From the NCBI RefSeq assembly GCF_900100365.1, contig NZ_FNKU01000001.1, positions 4,663,501 to 4,727,500 on the forward strand: a DNA stretch of 64,000 nt, given 5' to 3'. The notes below the pieces were generated by a model. It made no database searches, was not told the origin of the DNA, and worked only from the letters and a program-made list of their open reading frames with translations. The position numbers and the translations under genes were made by a program. Numbering within the stretch: position 1 is the stretch's first letter; every line of letters begins with the position of its first letter. Source of the stretch: Pseudomonas cannabina (lineage in GTDB: Bacteria > Pseudomonadota > Gammaproteobacteria > Pseudomonadales > Pseudomonadaceae). Shown piece by piece: positions 28,709-37,882 of this stretch.

Positions 28709-30627
28709 GTGGCGAAGCCGTTCACACCCACCACGCCAAGCCTGAGGCAATAGGCAGTTTGCTGAGCAACGCCGAGCAGCGCAGCGCAGCCCGGCAATTG
28801 ACCCTGGCGATGCTGGCCCTGGGGCTATTGGGGCTGGGCCTGATCTGGCGTTTTGTCGCACCGCAGCAGACCGGCGTCAGTCAGTTACTGTTGGGCGCGG
28901 CATCGTTACTGGTGGCGATCCCGGTGGTCAGCGCCGGTTGGCACAGCCTGCGGCATCCGAGTCTGCATGGCATCACCGATCAACTGATCGCACTGGCCAT
29001 GCTCGGTGCCTGGGCCACGGGTGATCTGATGACTGCCGCGTTGCTGCCGATCATCATGATCTTCGGTCATGTGCTGGAAGAGCGCAGCGTCATCGGTTCA
29101 CAGGAGGCCATTCAGGCATTGGGGCGCCTGACGCGTAGCCAGGCGCGTTTGCTGGCGGCGGACGGCAGCATTCGCGAGGTCGATAACACCACGCTGAAGG
29201 CCGGCGATCAGGTCGAAGTGCGTGCCGGTGACCGGGTTCCGGCGGATGGTCGGGTGCTGTTCGGGCAAGCCAGTCTGGATACGTCGTCGATTACGGGCGA
29301 GTCGGTGCCGCTTGAAGCCGGCGTCGGCGTCGAGGTATTCGGCGGTGCGATCAATCTGGATGGCTTGCTGCGCATCGAAGTGACGCGCATCGGCGATCAA
29401 TCGACGCTGGGCAAGGTCATCGCGCTGATGCAGAGCGCCGAACGTTCCAAGCCACCGATCACCCGCTTGCTGGAGCGCTACGCAGGCAGCTACATGGTGC
29501 TGGTGTTGCTGATCGCGGCGCTGACCTGGTTCATCACTCAGGACGCACAGGCGATGCTCGCGGTGCTGGTTGCGGCGTGTCCCTGTGCGTTGGTGCTCTC
29601 GGCACCGGCGACCGCCATCGCGGGTATCGCTGTGGCAGCGCGCCACGGGATTCTGATTCGCAGCTCGGCGTTTCTGGAAGAGCTGGCAGACCTCACCTCG
29701 CTGGTGGTCGACAAGACCGGCACCCTCACGTTCGGGCGCCTGCGTCTGCAGTCGGTGCAGGCTGATGGGCCGCCGCATCCCCAACTGTTGGAGCTGGCAG
29801 CGAGCCTGGGTTCGGCCAGCAGTCATCCGGTCAGCCGGGCACTGGCCGGGCTGGTGGATAACAGCCGGTTGCTGCCGTTGAGCGACACCCGCGAGCGACA
29901 AGGGCTGGGCGTCGTTGCGTCGACCGAGCATGGCGAAGCAGCTTTGGGGCGTCCGGAGCTGTTTGCACAACTGGGTATCGTCACGTCGGCCGTACCTGCA
30001 CATGACGGCCCGCTGGCCGGTCTGGCGCTGGATGGTGTTTTTCTGGCGTGGCTGCTGCTGGCTGACAGCGTCAAACCTGAGGCACAGGTTGCGCTGCTGG
30101 AGCTGCGTGAGCTGGGCCTGGGCCGCCAATTGCTGTTGACGGGTGACCGGCAAAGCGTGGCTGACACGCTGGCCCGGGAAATCGGCATCGCCGACGTTCA
30201 GGCGCAGGCGCTGCCGGAAGACAAGCTCAATCGCGTCATGAGTGAAATCGCCAGTGGTTTCCGGCCAATGGTCGTAGGTGATGGCATCAATGACTCGCTG
30301 GCGCTCAAGGCCGGTGTGGTGGGCGTTGCCATGGGGGCGGGCGGGGCGGACATCGCGCTGGCCTCCGCCGACATCGTACTGATCGGCAGCGACCTGCGTC
30401 GACTGGGCACCTGCGTGCGCCTCAGCCGCCAGTGCCGCCAGACGTTGCAGGTCAACGTCATCATCGGGCTGGGCTGGACGCTGGCCATTGTCGCGCTGGC
30501 CGCCTTTGGTCTGCTGGGCGCGGCGGGTGCCATGGTCGCAGCTATCCTGCACAATCTCAGCACCTTGCTAGTGTTGGGCAACGCTGGCCGTTTGCTGCGC
30601 TTTCAGGAGCCGCTGCTGAAGCTCTGA
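28705..30627 (+). CDS. hmtA: P1B-type metal ATPase, HmtA-like (probable Zn/Cu importer)
   Basis: This 640-residue ATPase shows actuator TGES (SSITGESVP), the transmembrane metal site ACPCAL, phosphorylation DKTGTLTFG, the HP motif SSHPVSRAL and hinge GDGINDSLAL. It has no N-terminal HMA metal-binding domain, only a short HTHH segment near residue 7. The last membrane helices carry HNLSTLLV rather than the usual zinc-exporter motif. In P. aeruginosa, HmtA has been described as a P-type ATPase that imports zinc and copper and is derepressed on zinc limitation. The Zur-like box upstream supports that role over export. The ortholog call is from recall and context. Confidence 0.78.
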   Translation: MSGEAVHTHHAKPEAIGSLLSNAEQRSAARQLTLAMLALGLLGLGLIWRFVAPQQTGVSQLLLGAASLLVAIPVVSAGWHSLRHPSLHGITDQLIALAMLGAWATGDLMTAALLPIIMIFGHVLEERSVIGSQEAIQALGRLTRSQARLLAADGSIREVDNTTLKAGDQVEVRAGDRVPADGRVLFGQASLDTSSITGESVPLEAGVGVEVFGGAINLDGLLRIEVTRIGDQSTLGKVIALMQSAERSKPPITRLLERYAGSYMVLVLLIAALTWFITQDAQAMLAVLVAACPCALVLSAPATAIAGIAVAARHGILIRSSAFLEELADLTSLVVDKTGTLTFGRLRLQSVQADGPPHPQLLELAASLGSASSHPVSRALAGLVDNSRLLPLSDTRERQGLGVVASTEHGEAALGRPELFAQLGIVTSAVPAHDGPLAGLALDGVFLAWLLLADSVKPEAQVALLELRELGLGRQLLLTGDRQSVADTLAREIGIADVQAQALPEDKLNRVMSEIASGFRPMVVGDGINDSLALKAGVVGVAMGAGGADIALASADIVLIGSDLRRLGTCVRLSRQCRQTLQVNVIIGLGWTLAIVALAAFGLLGAAGAMVAAILHNLSTLLVLGNAGRLLRFQEPLLKL

Positions 30628-30899
30628 ATGGGTAATGCACCGCATCGAGGCTTGACCGGCGTCAGTTGGCAGGTCTGAAAAATGGCTTGAGCTTTGAAGC
30701 GTTCTGTTACAAATTAAGCGCTAGTCGTTTGTGTGTAATCCAAATTCAGGCTGTTCCCCGGCTCGAATCAGTGGGCACAAGGCCGTTCCCCCGAGGTTGA
30801 TTCATGCAGTTTTGCCGTCGCCAATAGCCTTTTCGGGCCTCTCTCGGGGCCCTTGCTGGATGACTCTTTTTGAGTTTCTGGATAAGGGGGTGATGTTGA

Positions 30900-31793
30900 A
30901 TGCTTACGCAACTTCCAACGGTCTTGCAGAACCTTCACCTGCCATTGCGGCTCAAGCTCTGGGACGGTCACGAAATGGACCTGGGGCCCGCGCCCAGTGT
31001 CACCATCGTCGTCAAAGACCCGCAACTGGTGGCCGATTTCAGTCACCCCAGCCTCGGCCTGCTGGGCAGCGCATTCGTCGAAGGCCGCCTGGAGCTGGAA
31101 GGCTCGATCAGCGAATGGGGCGGACTGGCGCGGTTCGCTGCCCGTGAATATGGCGTGAACGTGTTCGGCATCACCCTCAGCCAGCAGCAGTTGGCGCTGG
31201 CCCGGGAAAGAATTCTGGCCGAAGGCCTGCAAGACAGGGTTGACCTGCAACTGCTCGACTACCGCGATTTGCCGCAGGATGCGCGTTTTGACAAGGTGGT
31301 CAGTGTCGGCATGTTCGAGCACGTCGGGCATGCCAATCTGCCGCTCTACGCGCGATGCCTGTTCGGTGCGGTGAAGGAGGGCGGGCTGGTGATGAACCAT
31401 GGGATCACCGCCCTGCATACGGACGGTCGCCCCGTGGGACGTGGAGCGGGAGAATTCATCGACCGCTACGTATTCCCCAACGGCGAGCTGCCGCATCTGG
31501 CAATGATCAGCGCCCACCTCAGCGATGCCGGGCTAGAAGTGGTCGACGTCGAAAGCCTGCGCCCGCACTACGCCAAAACCCTGGAACACTGGAGCGCCCG
31601 CCTTGAGTCCCGGCTCGACGAAGCCGCACGTATCGTCCCCGAACAAACGCTACGCATCTGGCGCCTCTACCTGGCAGGCTGCGCGTATGGCTTCGCCAAG
31701 GGCTGGATCAACCTGCACCAGATACTGGCAGTGAAACCCTTTGCGGATGGCTCGACCGGTTTGCCGCTGACGCGGGAGGATGTTTATCGGTGA
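30900..31793 (+). pseudogene. cfa: Cyclopropane-fatty-acyl-phospholipid synthase with internal in-frame deletion
   Basis: The frame is open (297 codons), but CFA synthases have roughly 390-420. Both ends match: the N-domain up to VEGRLELEGSIS, and the methyltransferase domain from WGGLARFAAREYGVNVFG to the C-terminus LPLTREDVYR. At residues 71-73 (about 31110-31120) these are joined directly. About 100 residues are missing, including the YHYDVSN segment and nearly all of SAM motif I, DxGCGWGG, of which only WGG remains. Such a protein could not bind SAM normally. The reading frame is kept, so the loss may be recent. A Fic remnant abuts its 3' end on the opposite strand. Confidence 0.8.
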
Positions 31794-31813
31794 TGGACGT
31801 ATTGAAAGTCGAA

Positions 31814-32018
31814 GTCATAAAAAAGTTGCTGGTGTAGCGTTTTAAAATTATTCAGGCTGTAAGGCGGTGGCGTGTACTCGACCCGGTTAACAGTGATCGC
31901 GGTGATTTTCTCTCTCTGCGGCTTCAAGGTCATCCATGTCCTGAATATTCAGCTTGTTTTTCAAAACCGACGACCCGTTATAGCAGTAGTGGTCACGAGC
32001 TGAATCGTATCTGTCCAT
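31814..32018 (-). pseudogene. Truncated, frameshifted Fic-family toxin gene
   Basis: From the ATG at 32018 the frame encodes MDRYDSARDHYCYNGSSVLK and reaches EAAERE, a typical Fic N-terminus. The frame then breaks. Removing one A from the run of four at 31906-31909 restores ITAITVNRVEYTPPPYSLNN and continues to HQQLFYD. The homology stops near 31814, at the 3' end of the cfa remnant. The catalytic HPFxxGNGR motif is lost, so no AMP-transferase remains. Unrepaired, the frame ends at 31887. The start lies four bases past the antitoxin-like gene, as in ficTA modules. Confidence 0.72.
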
Positions 32019-32022
32019 GGGA

Positions 32023-32388
32023 TTATCTTCTGTGCTTGGCCAGGATGATTTCCAAGGATCTTTTTCCGTCAGGATAGGGGATGTTGATGCCTTCCAGTTT
32101 CGAGCTACTTATAAAATTCTTGAGTTTTTTTTCTTCAAAGCGTCTGTGCGGATCGAAGTTGCTTTCAAAGAAATACGTTGAACAGGTTCGAATAATAACG
32201 TCGAGTTCTGATTGATTTTTTGCTGTTATTGGAAAACCAAGGGTTTCTGACAGCTTATGCTTCGCCTGTTTGAAGCTGCCTTCCTCAATCATGCTGATGG
32301 ACAAATCATTCGTGCAGAGCGTGACTCGAAGCACCTTCAGCTTTGCCAGCAACGCGGCCCATCCGTTGACGCCCAGCTTGAGCATCAA
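32023..32388 (-). CDS. Possible Fic antitoxin (YhfG/VbhA-like C-terminus)
   Basis: The 121-residue frame has no clear start; ATG codons occur at 32388, 32385 and 32292. Its last 40 residues resemble YhfG/FicA antitoxins (KNFISSSKLEGINIP) and carry the class I Fic-inhibitory motif S/TxxxE(G/N) as S95-E99-G100. It precedes the Fic remnant by four bases, the standard antitoxin-toxin order. The N-terminal 80 residues are not recognised and exceed the usual 55-65-residue antitoxin. A 28-codon ORF (32400-32486) upstream, in another frame, may be a severed piece. Base composition is lower in GC than the neighbours, suggesting transfer. Confidence 0.5.
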   Translation of the reverse strand: MMLKLGVNGWAALLAKLKVLRVTLCTNDLSISMIEEGSFKQAKHKLSETLGFPITAKNQSELDVIIRTCSTYFFESNFDPHRRFEEKKLKNFISSSKLEGINIPYPDGKRSLEIILAKHRR

Positions 32389-32595
32389 CTGGGTTTCAAT
32401 CAGATTTTTACCTCAGGGAATGTGCCGATCTTTTGCAGATCTTCGATTCGGTCAGCCCCTAACACTTGCCGCAGTGTCGCTGTCATCTTGAGCCTCGTGA
32501 CGCCTGTTCAAGTGCGTTTGATATGAGGATTCTAGTGAATATTCATCACGCGGCCAATGTTCCATCACAACCCGTGTACGTCCTTGGTTTTCACC

Positions 32596-34035
32596 TTACA
32601 AAATCGGCGAAATCAGCCGGGCCACACGCATGCCCAGTTGGTGAAGGCGTCGGGTGTCGTGGCTGTCCTGGAGGGAGATTTCTCGCGCCGCAGCGAAGTC
32701 GGCGGTGAGCATGGCTTCGACTTGATTGGAGAACTCGCTGTCGACCGTCAGCAGCATCAGTTCGAAGTTGAGGCGGAACGAGCGGTTGTCGAGGTTGGCG
32801 CTGCCGATGGCGGTGATATCGTTGTCGACCAGCACCACCTTCTGGTGCAGGAAGCCCGGCTCGTAGCGGAACACTCGAACGCCTGCGCGTACGGCCTCGA
32901 ACGCATACAGGCTAGAGGCGGCATAGACCACGTAATGATCAGGGCGTGAGGGCAGCAGCAACCGCACATCGACCCCGCGCAGTACCGCCAGCGCCAGTGC
33001 GGCCGACACCGCTTCGTCGGGCACGAAGTAGGGGCTGGTGATCCACACGCGCTCTTCGGCAGCATGGATGGCTTCGACGAAGAACAGCGAGCAGGTTTCC
33101 TGGGCGTCGGCCGGGCCGGTGGTCAGCAGTTGGCAGAGTACGCCGTCTTCCGGAAACGCTTCAGGCAGGCTCAGCGGTGGCAACTCGCGAGTGGCCCAGA
33201 ACCAGTCTTCGGCAAATGACTCTTGCAGGCAGGCGACCACCGGGCCGATGGTTTCCACGTGCGTATCCCGCCACGGGGCCAGCGGTGGTTTCAGGCCCAT
33301 GTACTCATCGCCTACGTTATGCCCGCCCATGTAGCCCTTGAGACCATCGACCACCACGATCTTGCGGTGGTTGCGGAAGTTGATCTGGAAGCGGTTGAGC
33401 CAGCCACCGCGCGTGGCGAACGCTTTTATCTGCACGCCACCTTCACGCAGCTTATCGATGTAGGAACCCGGCAGCGCATGGCTGCCGATGCGATCGTAGA
33501 GCACGAAAATTGCCACACCCTCTGCGGCTTTTTCCAGTAGCAGCGTTTGCAGTTCACGGCCGAGCCTGTCGTCGTGAATGATGAAGAACTGCACCAGAAT
33601 GGTCTGCTTCGCTTCGCGTATCGCCTGGAAGATCGCGCCGAAGGTTTCTTCGCCATTGATCAGCAGCCGGACGTTGTTGTTGGCCAGGGCGGGCATGTTC
33701 CCCAACTTGGGCATTGCCCGCAGCGCTGCATAGGCATCCGAGCGCCGCGCTGCCACAGCTTCTTCAATCCAGGGTCGCCAGTTCAGATTGCCAATGGCCG
33801 CCCGCATTTCCTTGTTGGCATCACGTCGTGCCTTGATATACGCATCGAATGAACTGCGCCCAAAGATCATATAAGGCAGCAAGGTGAAGTAGGGAATGAA
33901 CAGCAGCGGCATCGCCCAGGCAATCGCACCCTGGGAGGTGCGCACCGTCAACAGCGCATGAATGGCCGCGACGGTGCCCAGTAAATGAATGAAGCCGAGG
34001 ACATAACCGAAAAAGTACGGGTCGTGATAATCCAT
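32596..34035 (-). CDS. clsA: Cardiolipin synthase
   Basis: This 479-residue membrane enzyme is counted from the ATG at 34035, preceded by GAGGAG; a TTG three codons earlier is less likely. Two N-terminal membrane helices (about 8-30 and 36-58) are followed by two phospholipase D active sites. The first HKD motif is [12 protein letters not shown] (His near 219); the second is [12 protein letters not shown] (His near 394). It condenses two phosphatidylglycerol molecules to cardiolipin and glycerol. Length and domain order match ClsA. Confidence 0.93.
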   Translation of the reverse strand: MDYHDPYFFGYVLGFIHLLGTVAAIHALLTVRTSQGAIAWAMPLLFIPYFTLLPYMIFGRSSFDAYIKARRDANKEMRAAIGNLNWRPWIEEAVAARRSDAYAALRAMPKLGNMPALANNNVRLLINGEETFGAIFQAIREAKQTILVQFFIIHDDRLGRELQTLLLEKAAEGVAIFVLYDRIGSHALPGSYIDKLREGGVQIKAFATRGGWLNRFQINFRNHRKIVVVDGLKGYMGGHNVGDEYMGLKPPLAPWRDTHVETIGPVVACLQESFAEDWFWATRELPPLSLPEAFPEDGVLCQLLTTGPADAQETCSLFFVEAIHAAEERVWITSPYFVPDEAVSAALALAVLRGVDVRLLLPSRPDHYVVYAASSLYAFEAVRAGVRVFRYEPGFLHQKVVLVDNDITAIGSANLDNRSFRLNFELMLLTVDSEFSNQVEAMLTADFAAAREISLQDSHDTRRLHQLGMRVARLISPIL

Positions 34036-34203
34036 GTGGAACAATGCTCCTCGCCTTGATCGCTTAACAGACCACAGCTGAACAGGAATGTCGCTATTTT
34101 ATTCCCGGTGCAACTGGGCTTCGCTTATACCGTCTAAGGTTCATCGTCCGGCCGGATTGCGTCGGTCTTGTCTGCCTTCAACTGCTCGATCAGGAATCTT
34201 GAA

Positions 34204-34725
34204 ATGAACAAACGCATAGTGGCGTGGATGTTTTGTCTGGCAACCCCGTTGGCTCAAGCGCAAATGCTGCAACCAGGCTTGTGGGAACTGACTACCAGCA
34301 ACATGAAGGTCGATGGCCAGCAGCTACCGGACCTGCAATTGATGCTGGGGCAGTTGCAGAATCTGCCGCCCGAACAGCGCGCCATGATGGAACAGATGAT
34401 GAAAAAGCAGGGTGTCTCGCTCGGCGGTAAAGGCGTGCGAGCCTGCCTGACCGAAGCTCAAGTGAAATCGGACGATATTCCACTGACCGACCCGGCTTCT
34501 GGCTGCACGCAGAAAATCACGGCGCGCAACGGCAAGACCTGGAATTTCCAGTTCAGCTGTCCCAAAGCGCAGGGTACAGGACAAGCGCAATTTCTCAGTG
34601 ATCGTGAATTCAATACCAAAGTGATCGGCACATTCAACGCTACCGGCCAGCAACAGAACGGCAGCATGGACACCCGCGCTGTCTGGTTGGGCCCGCAGTG
34701 TGGCGCTGTAGCGCCGCGTACCTGA
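34204..34725 (+). CDS. DUF3617 periplasmic protein
   Basis: From the ATG at 34204 the 173-residue protein has a signal peptide (MNKRIVAWMFCLATPLAQA, cleavage near 19), then a DUF3617 domain opening with MLQPGLWELTTSN. Cysteines at about 82, 101, 119 and 165 may form disulfides. A Gln/Met-rich stretch (LPPEQRAMMEQMMKKQG) follows the first strand. The family is common in proteobacterial periplasms and has no known function. The longer frame from 34168 has no ribosome site. Confidence 0.8.
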   Translation: MNKRIVAWMFCLATPLAQAQMLQPGLWELTTSNMKVDGQQLPDLQLMLGQLQNLPPEQRAMMEQMMKKQGVSLGGKGVRACLTEAQVKSDDIPLTDPASGCTQKITARNGKTWNFQFSCPKAQGTGQAQFLSDREFNTKVIGTFNATGQQQNGSMDTRAVWLGPQCGAVAPRT

Positions 34726-34741
34726 TCAAATTCATAGCCTT

Positions 34742-34759
34742 ATGTTCCACGTGGAACAT
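34742..34759. promoter_or_regulatory. parS: parS chromosome-partition site (ParB binding)
   Basis: ATGTTCCACGTGGAACAT is a perfect 18-bp palindrome. Its core TGTTCCACGTGGAACA is the canonical parS sequence, fitting TGTTNCACGTGNAACA. It lies 17 bases past the stop of the DUF3617 gene. ParB binds such sites and spreads; most lie near oriC. Confidence 0.9.
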
Positions 34760-34848
34760 TCGTAGCGATTGCGATGATTTGTTGTCGTTACGGTGAACAT
34801 TTATAACGCAATCTTCATGAAGGGCTTCATCTTCCATCTGTAACTGCA

Positions 34849-34863
34849 TGTTATATTGTTACT
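34849..34863. promoter_or_regulatory. Degenerate Zur-like box before the amidase gene
   Basis: TGTTATATTGTTACT keeps the whole left half of the Zur palindrome and TxxAC of the right half. It lies about 60 bases before the amidase start. It is weaker than the box at 36567. Confidence 0.45.
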
Positions 34864-34922
34864 ATTGATGTGGATGAACCCTTCGTGAGCCGGGATGCTC
34901 GATTTGCTCTTTGAGACATTCC

Positions 34923-36146
34923 ATGCACCGACGCCAAGTGTTGCTCAATATGCTGCTGGCCAGCGCCGCCCTGACGCTGCCATTGGGTGCCTACGCCACG
35001 CAGATCAGCAACGCACGCCTGTGGCGCACCAACGACAAGCTGCGGCTGGTGCTCGATCTGAGCGGGCCAGTGCAATACAAAACTTTCACGCTGACCGCGC
35101 CCGACCGCTTGATCATTGATGTCAGTGGCTCGCGGTTGACCGGCGATTTCAGTCAGTTGGCGCTGGACCGCACCGTCATCAAATCGATTCGCTCCGGGCA
35201 TTACGGCACGGGCGATGACATGCGCATCGTGCTGGACCTGACTGCGCCAGTGCAGCTCAGCAGTTTTCTGCTCGGTCCCGACGGTACGCAGGGCCATAGG
35301 CTGGTGCTGGACATGAGTTCCACTGCGCGTGCTCCGGTGCAGATGGCCGAACTGCCACCGCCCGTACCGGTGCCGATTCAGAGCAAGGCTCACACCGGCC
35401 GCGACATCATGGTGGTGGTCGACGCCGGTCATGGCGGCAAGGACCCAGGTGCCGTCGGTTCCCGAGGCGAGCGCGAGAAAGATGTCGTGTTGTCCATCGC
35501 CCAGTTGCTGGCCAGGCGCCTGAAGCGCGAGAAGGGCTTCGATGTGCGCCTGGTGCGCAACGATGACTTCTTCGTACCGTTGCGCAAACGGGTCGAATTC
35601 GCGCACAAATCCAACGCCGATATGTTCATCTCCGTGCATGCCGACGCGGCGCCTCGTCTGACCGCTTCCGGCGCGTCAGTCTTTGCCTTGTCCGAAGGTG
35701 GCGCAACCTCCGCGACGGCGCGCTTCATGGCGCAGCGAGAAAATGGCGCAGACCTGTTAGGCGCGACGTCGCTGCTCAACCTGAAAGACAAAGACCCGAT
35801 GCTGGCCGGGGTGATTCTCGACATGTCGATGAATGCGACGATCGCCGCCAGTCTGCAATTGGGCCATACCGTCCTGGGCAGTCTGGAAGGCATCACCACG
35901 TTGCATCAAAAGCGCGTCGAGCAAGCGGGCTTTGCGGTGCTCAAGTCACCGGACGTGCCGTCGATTCTGGTCGAGACCGGTTTCATCTCCAACACTCGCG
36001 ACAGTCAGCGACTGGTCACGGCGCGCCATCAACAGGCCGTGGCAGACGGCTTGTTCGATGGCCTGCAACGTTACTTCCAGCGCAACCCGCCAGTGGATTC
36101 GCACATGGCCTGGGTGCAGGCGCAAAAACGCGAACAGCAGGCCTGA
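34923..36146 (+). CDS. amiA: N-acetylmuramoyl-L-alanine amidase (AmiC/AmiA type)
   Basis: From the ATG at 34923 the protein has 407 residues and starts MHRRQVLLNMLLASAALTLP, a twin-arginine-like signal peptide as in AmiC. An AMIN domain (about 28-135) is followed by an Amidase_3 catalytic domain (about 157-385). Zinc ligands are visible in VVVDAGHGGKDPGAVG, then the E of RGEREKDVV, the His of FISVHADAA and the Glu of ILVETGFISN. It cuts stem peptides from septal peptidoglycan. In P. aeruginosa an amidase sits in a Zur-regulated island with a COG0523 protein. Here the Zur-like box and the neighbouring COG0523 gene point to a zinc-starvation paralog. Confidence 0.88.
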   Translation: MHRRQVLLNMLLASAALTLPLGAYATQISNARLWRTNDKLRLVLDLSGPVQYKTFTLTAPDRLIIDVSGSRLTGDFSQLALDRTVIKSIRSGHYGTGDDMRIVLDLTAPVQLSSFLLGPDGTQGHRLVLDMSSTARAPVQMAELPPPVPVPIQSKAHTGRDIMVVVDAGHGGKDPGAVGSRGEREKDVVLSIAQLLARRLKREKGFDVRLVRNDDFFVPLRKRVEFAHKSNADMFISVHADAAPRLTASGASVFALSEGGATSATARFMAQRENGADLLGATSLLNLKDKDPMLAGVILDMSMNATIAASLQLGHTVLGSLEGITTLHQKRVEQAGFAVLKSPDVPSILVETGFISNTRDSQRLVTARHQQAVADGLFDGLQRYFQRNPPVDSHMAWVQAQKREQQA

Positions 36147-36151
36147 CGGGC

Positions 36152-36529
36152 TCAGCGGCAGCCGTTCAGGCGACTGCAGGTGATTTTGCTGCGCATACCG
36201 CTTGAGCTGGAAACCCGGGTGATGGTTGTCCAGCCTACGCGCTGAATGGTGCCGATCCAGGCTTCGCCATTCGAGGCAATCCCGGTGAAAAACGTCAGTT
36301 GCCCATAACGGCTGTTAGTCTGCGCCCAGCGACGTTTATCGAGCACTTCGTAACCTTTCAACCAGGTCGTCGGTCCGTCCGTGACCACGCTATAGCTATT
36401 GCCCAGCGCATCGCTGCACGCCAGCACCGTTGCACTGCGGGTGCAGCGGGCCAGATCCGGTGCAGCCGCCATCGCGAGCGTGCCGGGGAGCATCAAAAGT
36501 GCGATCAGTCCCGTCGTAAACCGTTTCAT
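36152..36529 (-). CDS. Small periplasmic protein of unknown function
   Basis: The 125-residue product starts at the ATG at 36529 with a signal peptide (MKRFTTGLIALLMLPGTLAMA). The mature part has four Cys (two early, two in the last ten residues) and a Trp-rich middle, suggesting a small disulfide-bonded periplasmic domain. I recognise no family. The perfect Zur box lies about 40 bases upstream of its start, between this gene and the divergent COG0523 gene, so zinc-dependent repression is likely. It converges on the amidase gene with five bases between. Confidence 0.75.
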   Translation of the reverse strand: MKRFTTGLIALLMLPGTLAMAAAPDLARCTRSATVLACSDALGNSYSVVTDGPTTWLKGYEVLDKRRWAQTNSRYGQLTFFTGIASNGEAWIGTIQRVGWTTITRVSSSSGMRSKITCSRLNGCR

Positions 36530-36566
36530 GAACAACCTGTCATCAAGGCCAGTAGCAATTTTGTGT

Positions 36567-36581
36567 TGTTATACTATAACA
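36567..36581. promoter_or_regulatory. Zur box between divergent zinc-starvation genes
   Basis: TGTTATACTATAACA is a perfect 15-bp palindrome around a central C and equals the Zur consensus. It can repress both the periplasmic gene to the left and the COG0523 operon to the right, which start about 38 and 90 bases away. Confidence 0.85.
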
Positions 36582-36670
36582 TAATGCATTGATTAGAGCT
36601 GGCTGCCTGATGGATTCGTTGCAGCCGACCTGGACAAGGCTCGAGCCTTGCCGCTGCGTGGAGAATCCTG

Positions 36671-37882
36671 ATGTCAGACCGTCTACCCGTTACCGTTCTT
36701 TCCGGCTTTCTCGGTGCCGGTAAAAGCACTTTACTCAATTACATCCTGCGCAATCGTGAAAGCTTGCGAGTCGCCGTGATCGTCAACGATATGAGCGAGA
36801 TCAACATCGATGGCGGCGAAGTTCAGCGTGATGTCAGCCTGAACCGCGCTGAAGAAAAGTTGATCGAGATGAGCAACGGCTGCATTTGCTGCACCTTGCG
36901 CGAGGACCTGCTTGAAGAGGTCAGCCGTCTTGCTCAGGAAGGGCGCTTTGATTATTTACTGATCGAGTCCACCGGGATTTCCGAGCCTCTGCCGGTCGCC
37001 GAAACGTTCACCTTCTGCGATGAAGCAGGCAAAAGCCTGACCGATCTGGCGCGACTGGACACCATGGTCACGGTGGTCGACGGCGTGAATTTCCTGCTCG
37101 ACTACGAAGCAGCCGATAGCCTGGACACGCGTGGTGAAACACTCGGTGACGACGATGACCGCTCAATCACTGATCTGCTGATCGAGCAAATCGAGTTCGC
37201 TGACGTGATCTTGCTCAGCAAGATCGATCTGATCAGTTCGAGTGCGCGGGAGGAGCTGGTGGCGATACTGAGACGCCTCAACCCCGACGCCGAGATCGTG
37301 CCAATGGTGATGGGGCAGGTGCCGCTGGCGAAGATCCTCAACACCGGTCGCTTCGATTTCGAGCGTGCTTCTCAGGCACCGGGCTGGCTGAAGGAAATGC
37401 GCGGCGAGCACCTGCCGGAAACCGAAGAGTACGGCATTGCCTCGACGGCCTACCGGGCGCGCCGTCCGTTTCATCCGCAGCGCTTTTTCGACTTCATCAA
37501 CCGGCCGTGGACCAACGGCAAACTGCTGCGCTCCAAGGGTTTTTTCTGGCTGGCCAGCAAGTACAAGGATGCCGGTAGCTGGTCGCAGGCGGGCGGTTTG
37601 ATGCGCCATGGTTTCGCCGGGCGCTGGTGGCGTTTCGTCAACCGCAATGGCTGGCCTGAGGACAAGGAAAGCGTCGCATCGATTCTGCAGAACTGGTCGA
37701 CCGAAACCGGCGATTGCCGCCAGGAATTGGTGTTTATCGGTCAGAACATCGATTTTGCGGTGCTGACGGCTGAACTGGACAACTGCCTGCTCACCGACGC
37801 CGAGATGGCGGAGGGCGTCGAGCGCTGGCGTGAATTGGCCGACCCGTTCGGCTCGTGGCATATGGAAGAGGTGGCCGCCTGA
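36671..37882 (+). CDS. COG0523 GTPase, zinc metallochaperone (ZigA-like)
   Basis: This 403-residue GTPase has Walker [10 protein letters not shown] near 12-20, the family CxCC metal site as [11 protein letters not shown] near 69-79, the Walker B-like [11 protein letters not shown] and the guanine-specificity motif SKID. A C-terminal CobW_C domain follows (about 265-390). Family members deliver zinc to client enzymes during zinc limitation. GGAG precedes the ATG. The perfect Zur box upstream and the coupled DUF1826 gene support that role. Confidence 0.9.
   Translation: MSDRLPVTVLSGFLGAGKSTLLNYILRNRESLRVAVIVNDMSEINIDGGEVQRDVSLNRAEEKLIEMSNGCICCTLREDLLEEVSRLAQEGRFDYLLIESTGISEPLPVAETFTFCDEAGKSLTDLARLDTMVTVVDGVNFLLDYEAADSLDTRGETLGDDDDRSITDLLIEQIEFADVILLSKIDLISSSAREELVAILRRLNPDAEIVPMVMGQVPLAKILNTGRFDFERASQAPGWLKEMRGEHLPETEEYGIASTAYRARRPFHPQRFFDFINRPWTNGKLLRSKGFFWLASKYKDAGSWSQAGGLMRHGFAGRWWRFVNRNGWPEDKESVASILQNWSTETGDCRQELVFIGQNIDFAVLTAELDNCLLTDAEMAEGVERWRELADPFGSWHMEEVAA

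Noticed and set aside
31800..32560. Low-GC segment as prophage or insertion-sequence remnant
   Set aside because: No integrase, transposase or terminal repeats; the content is explained by a Fic module relic.
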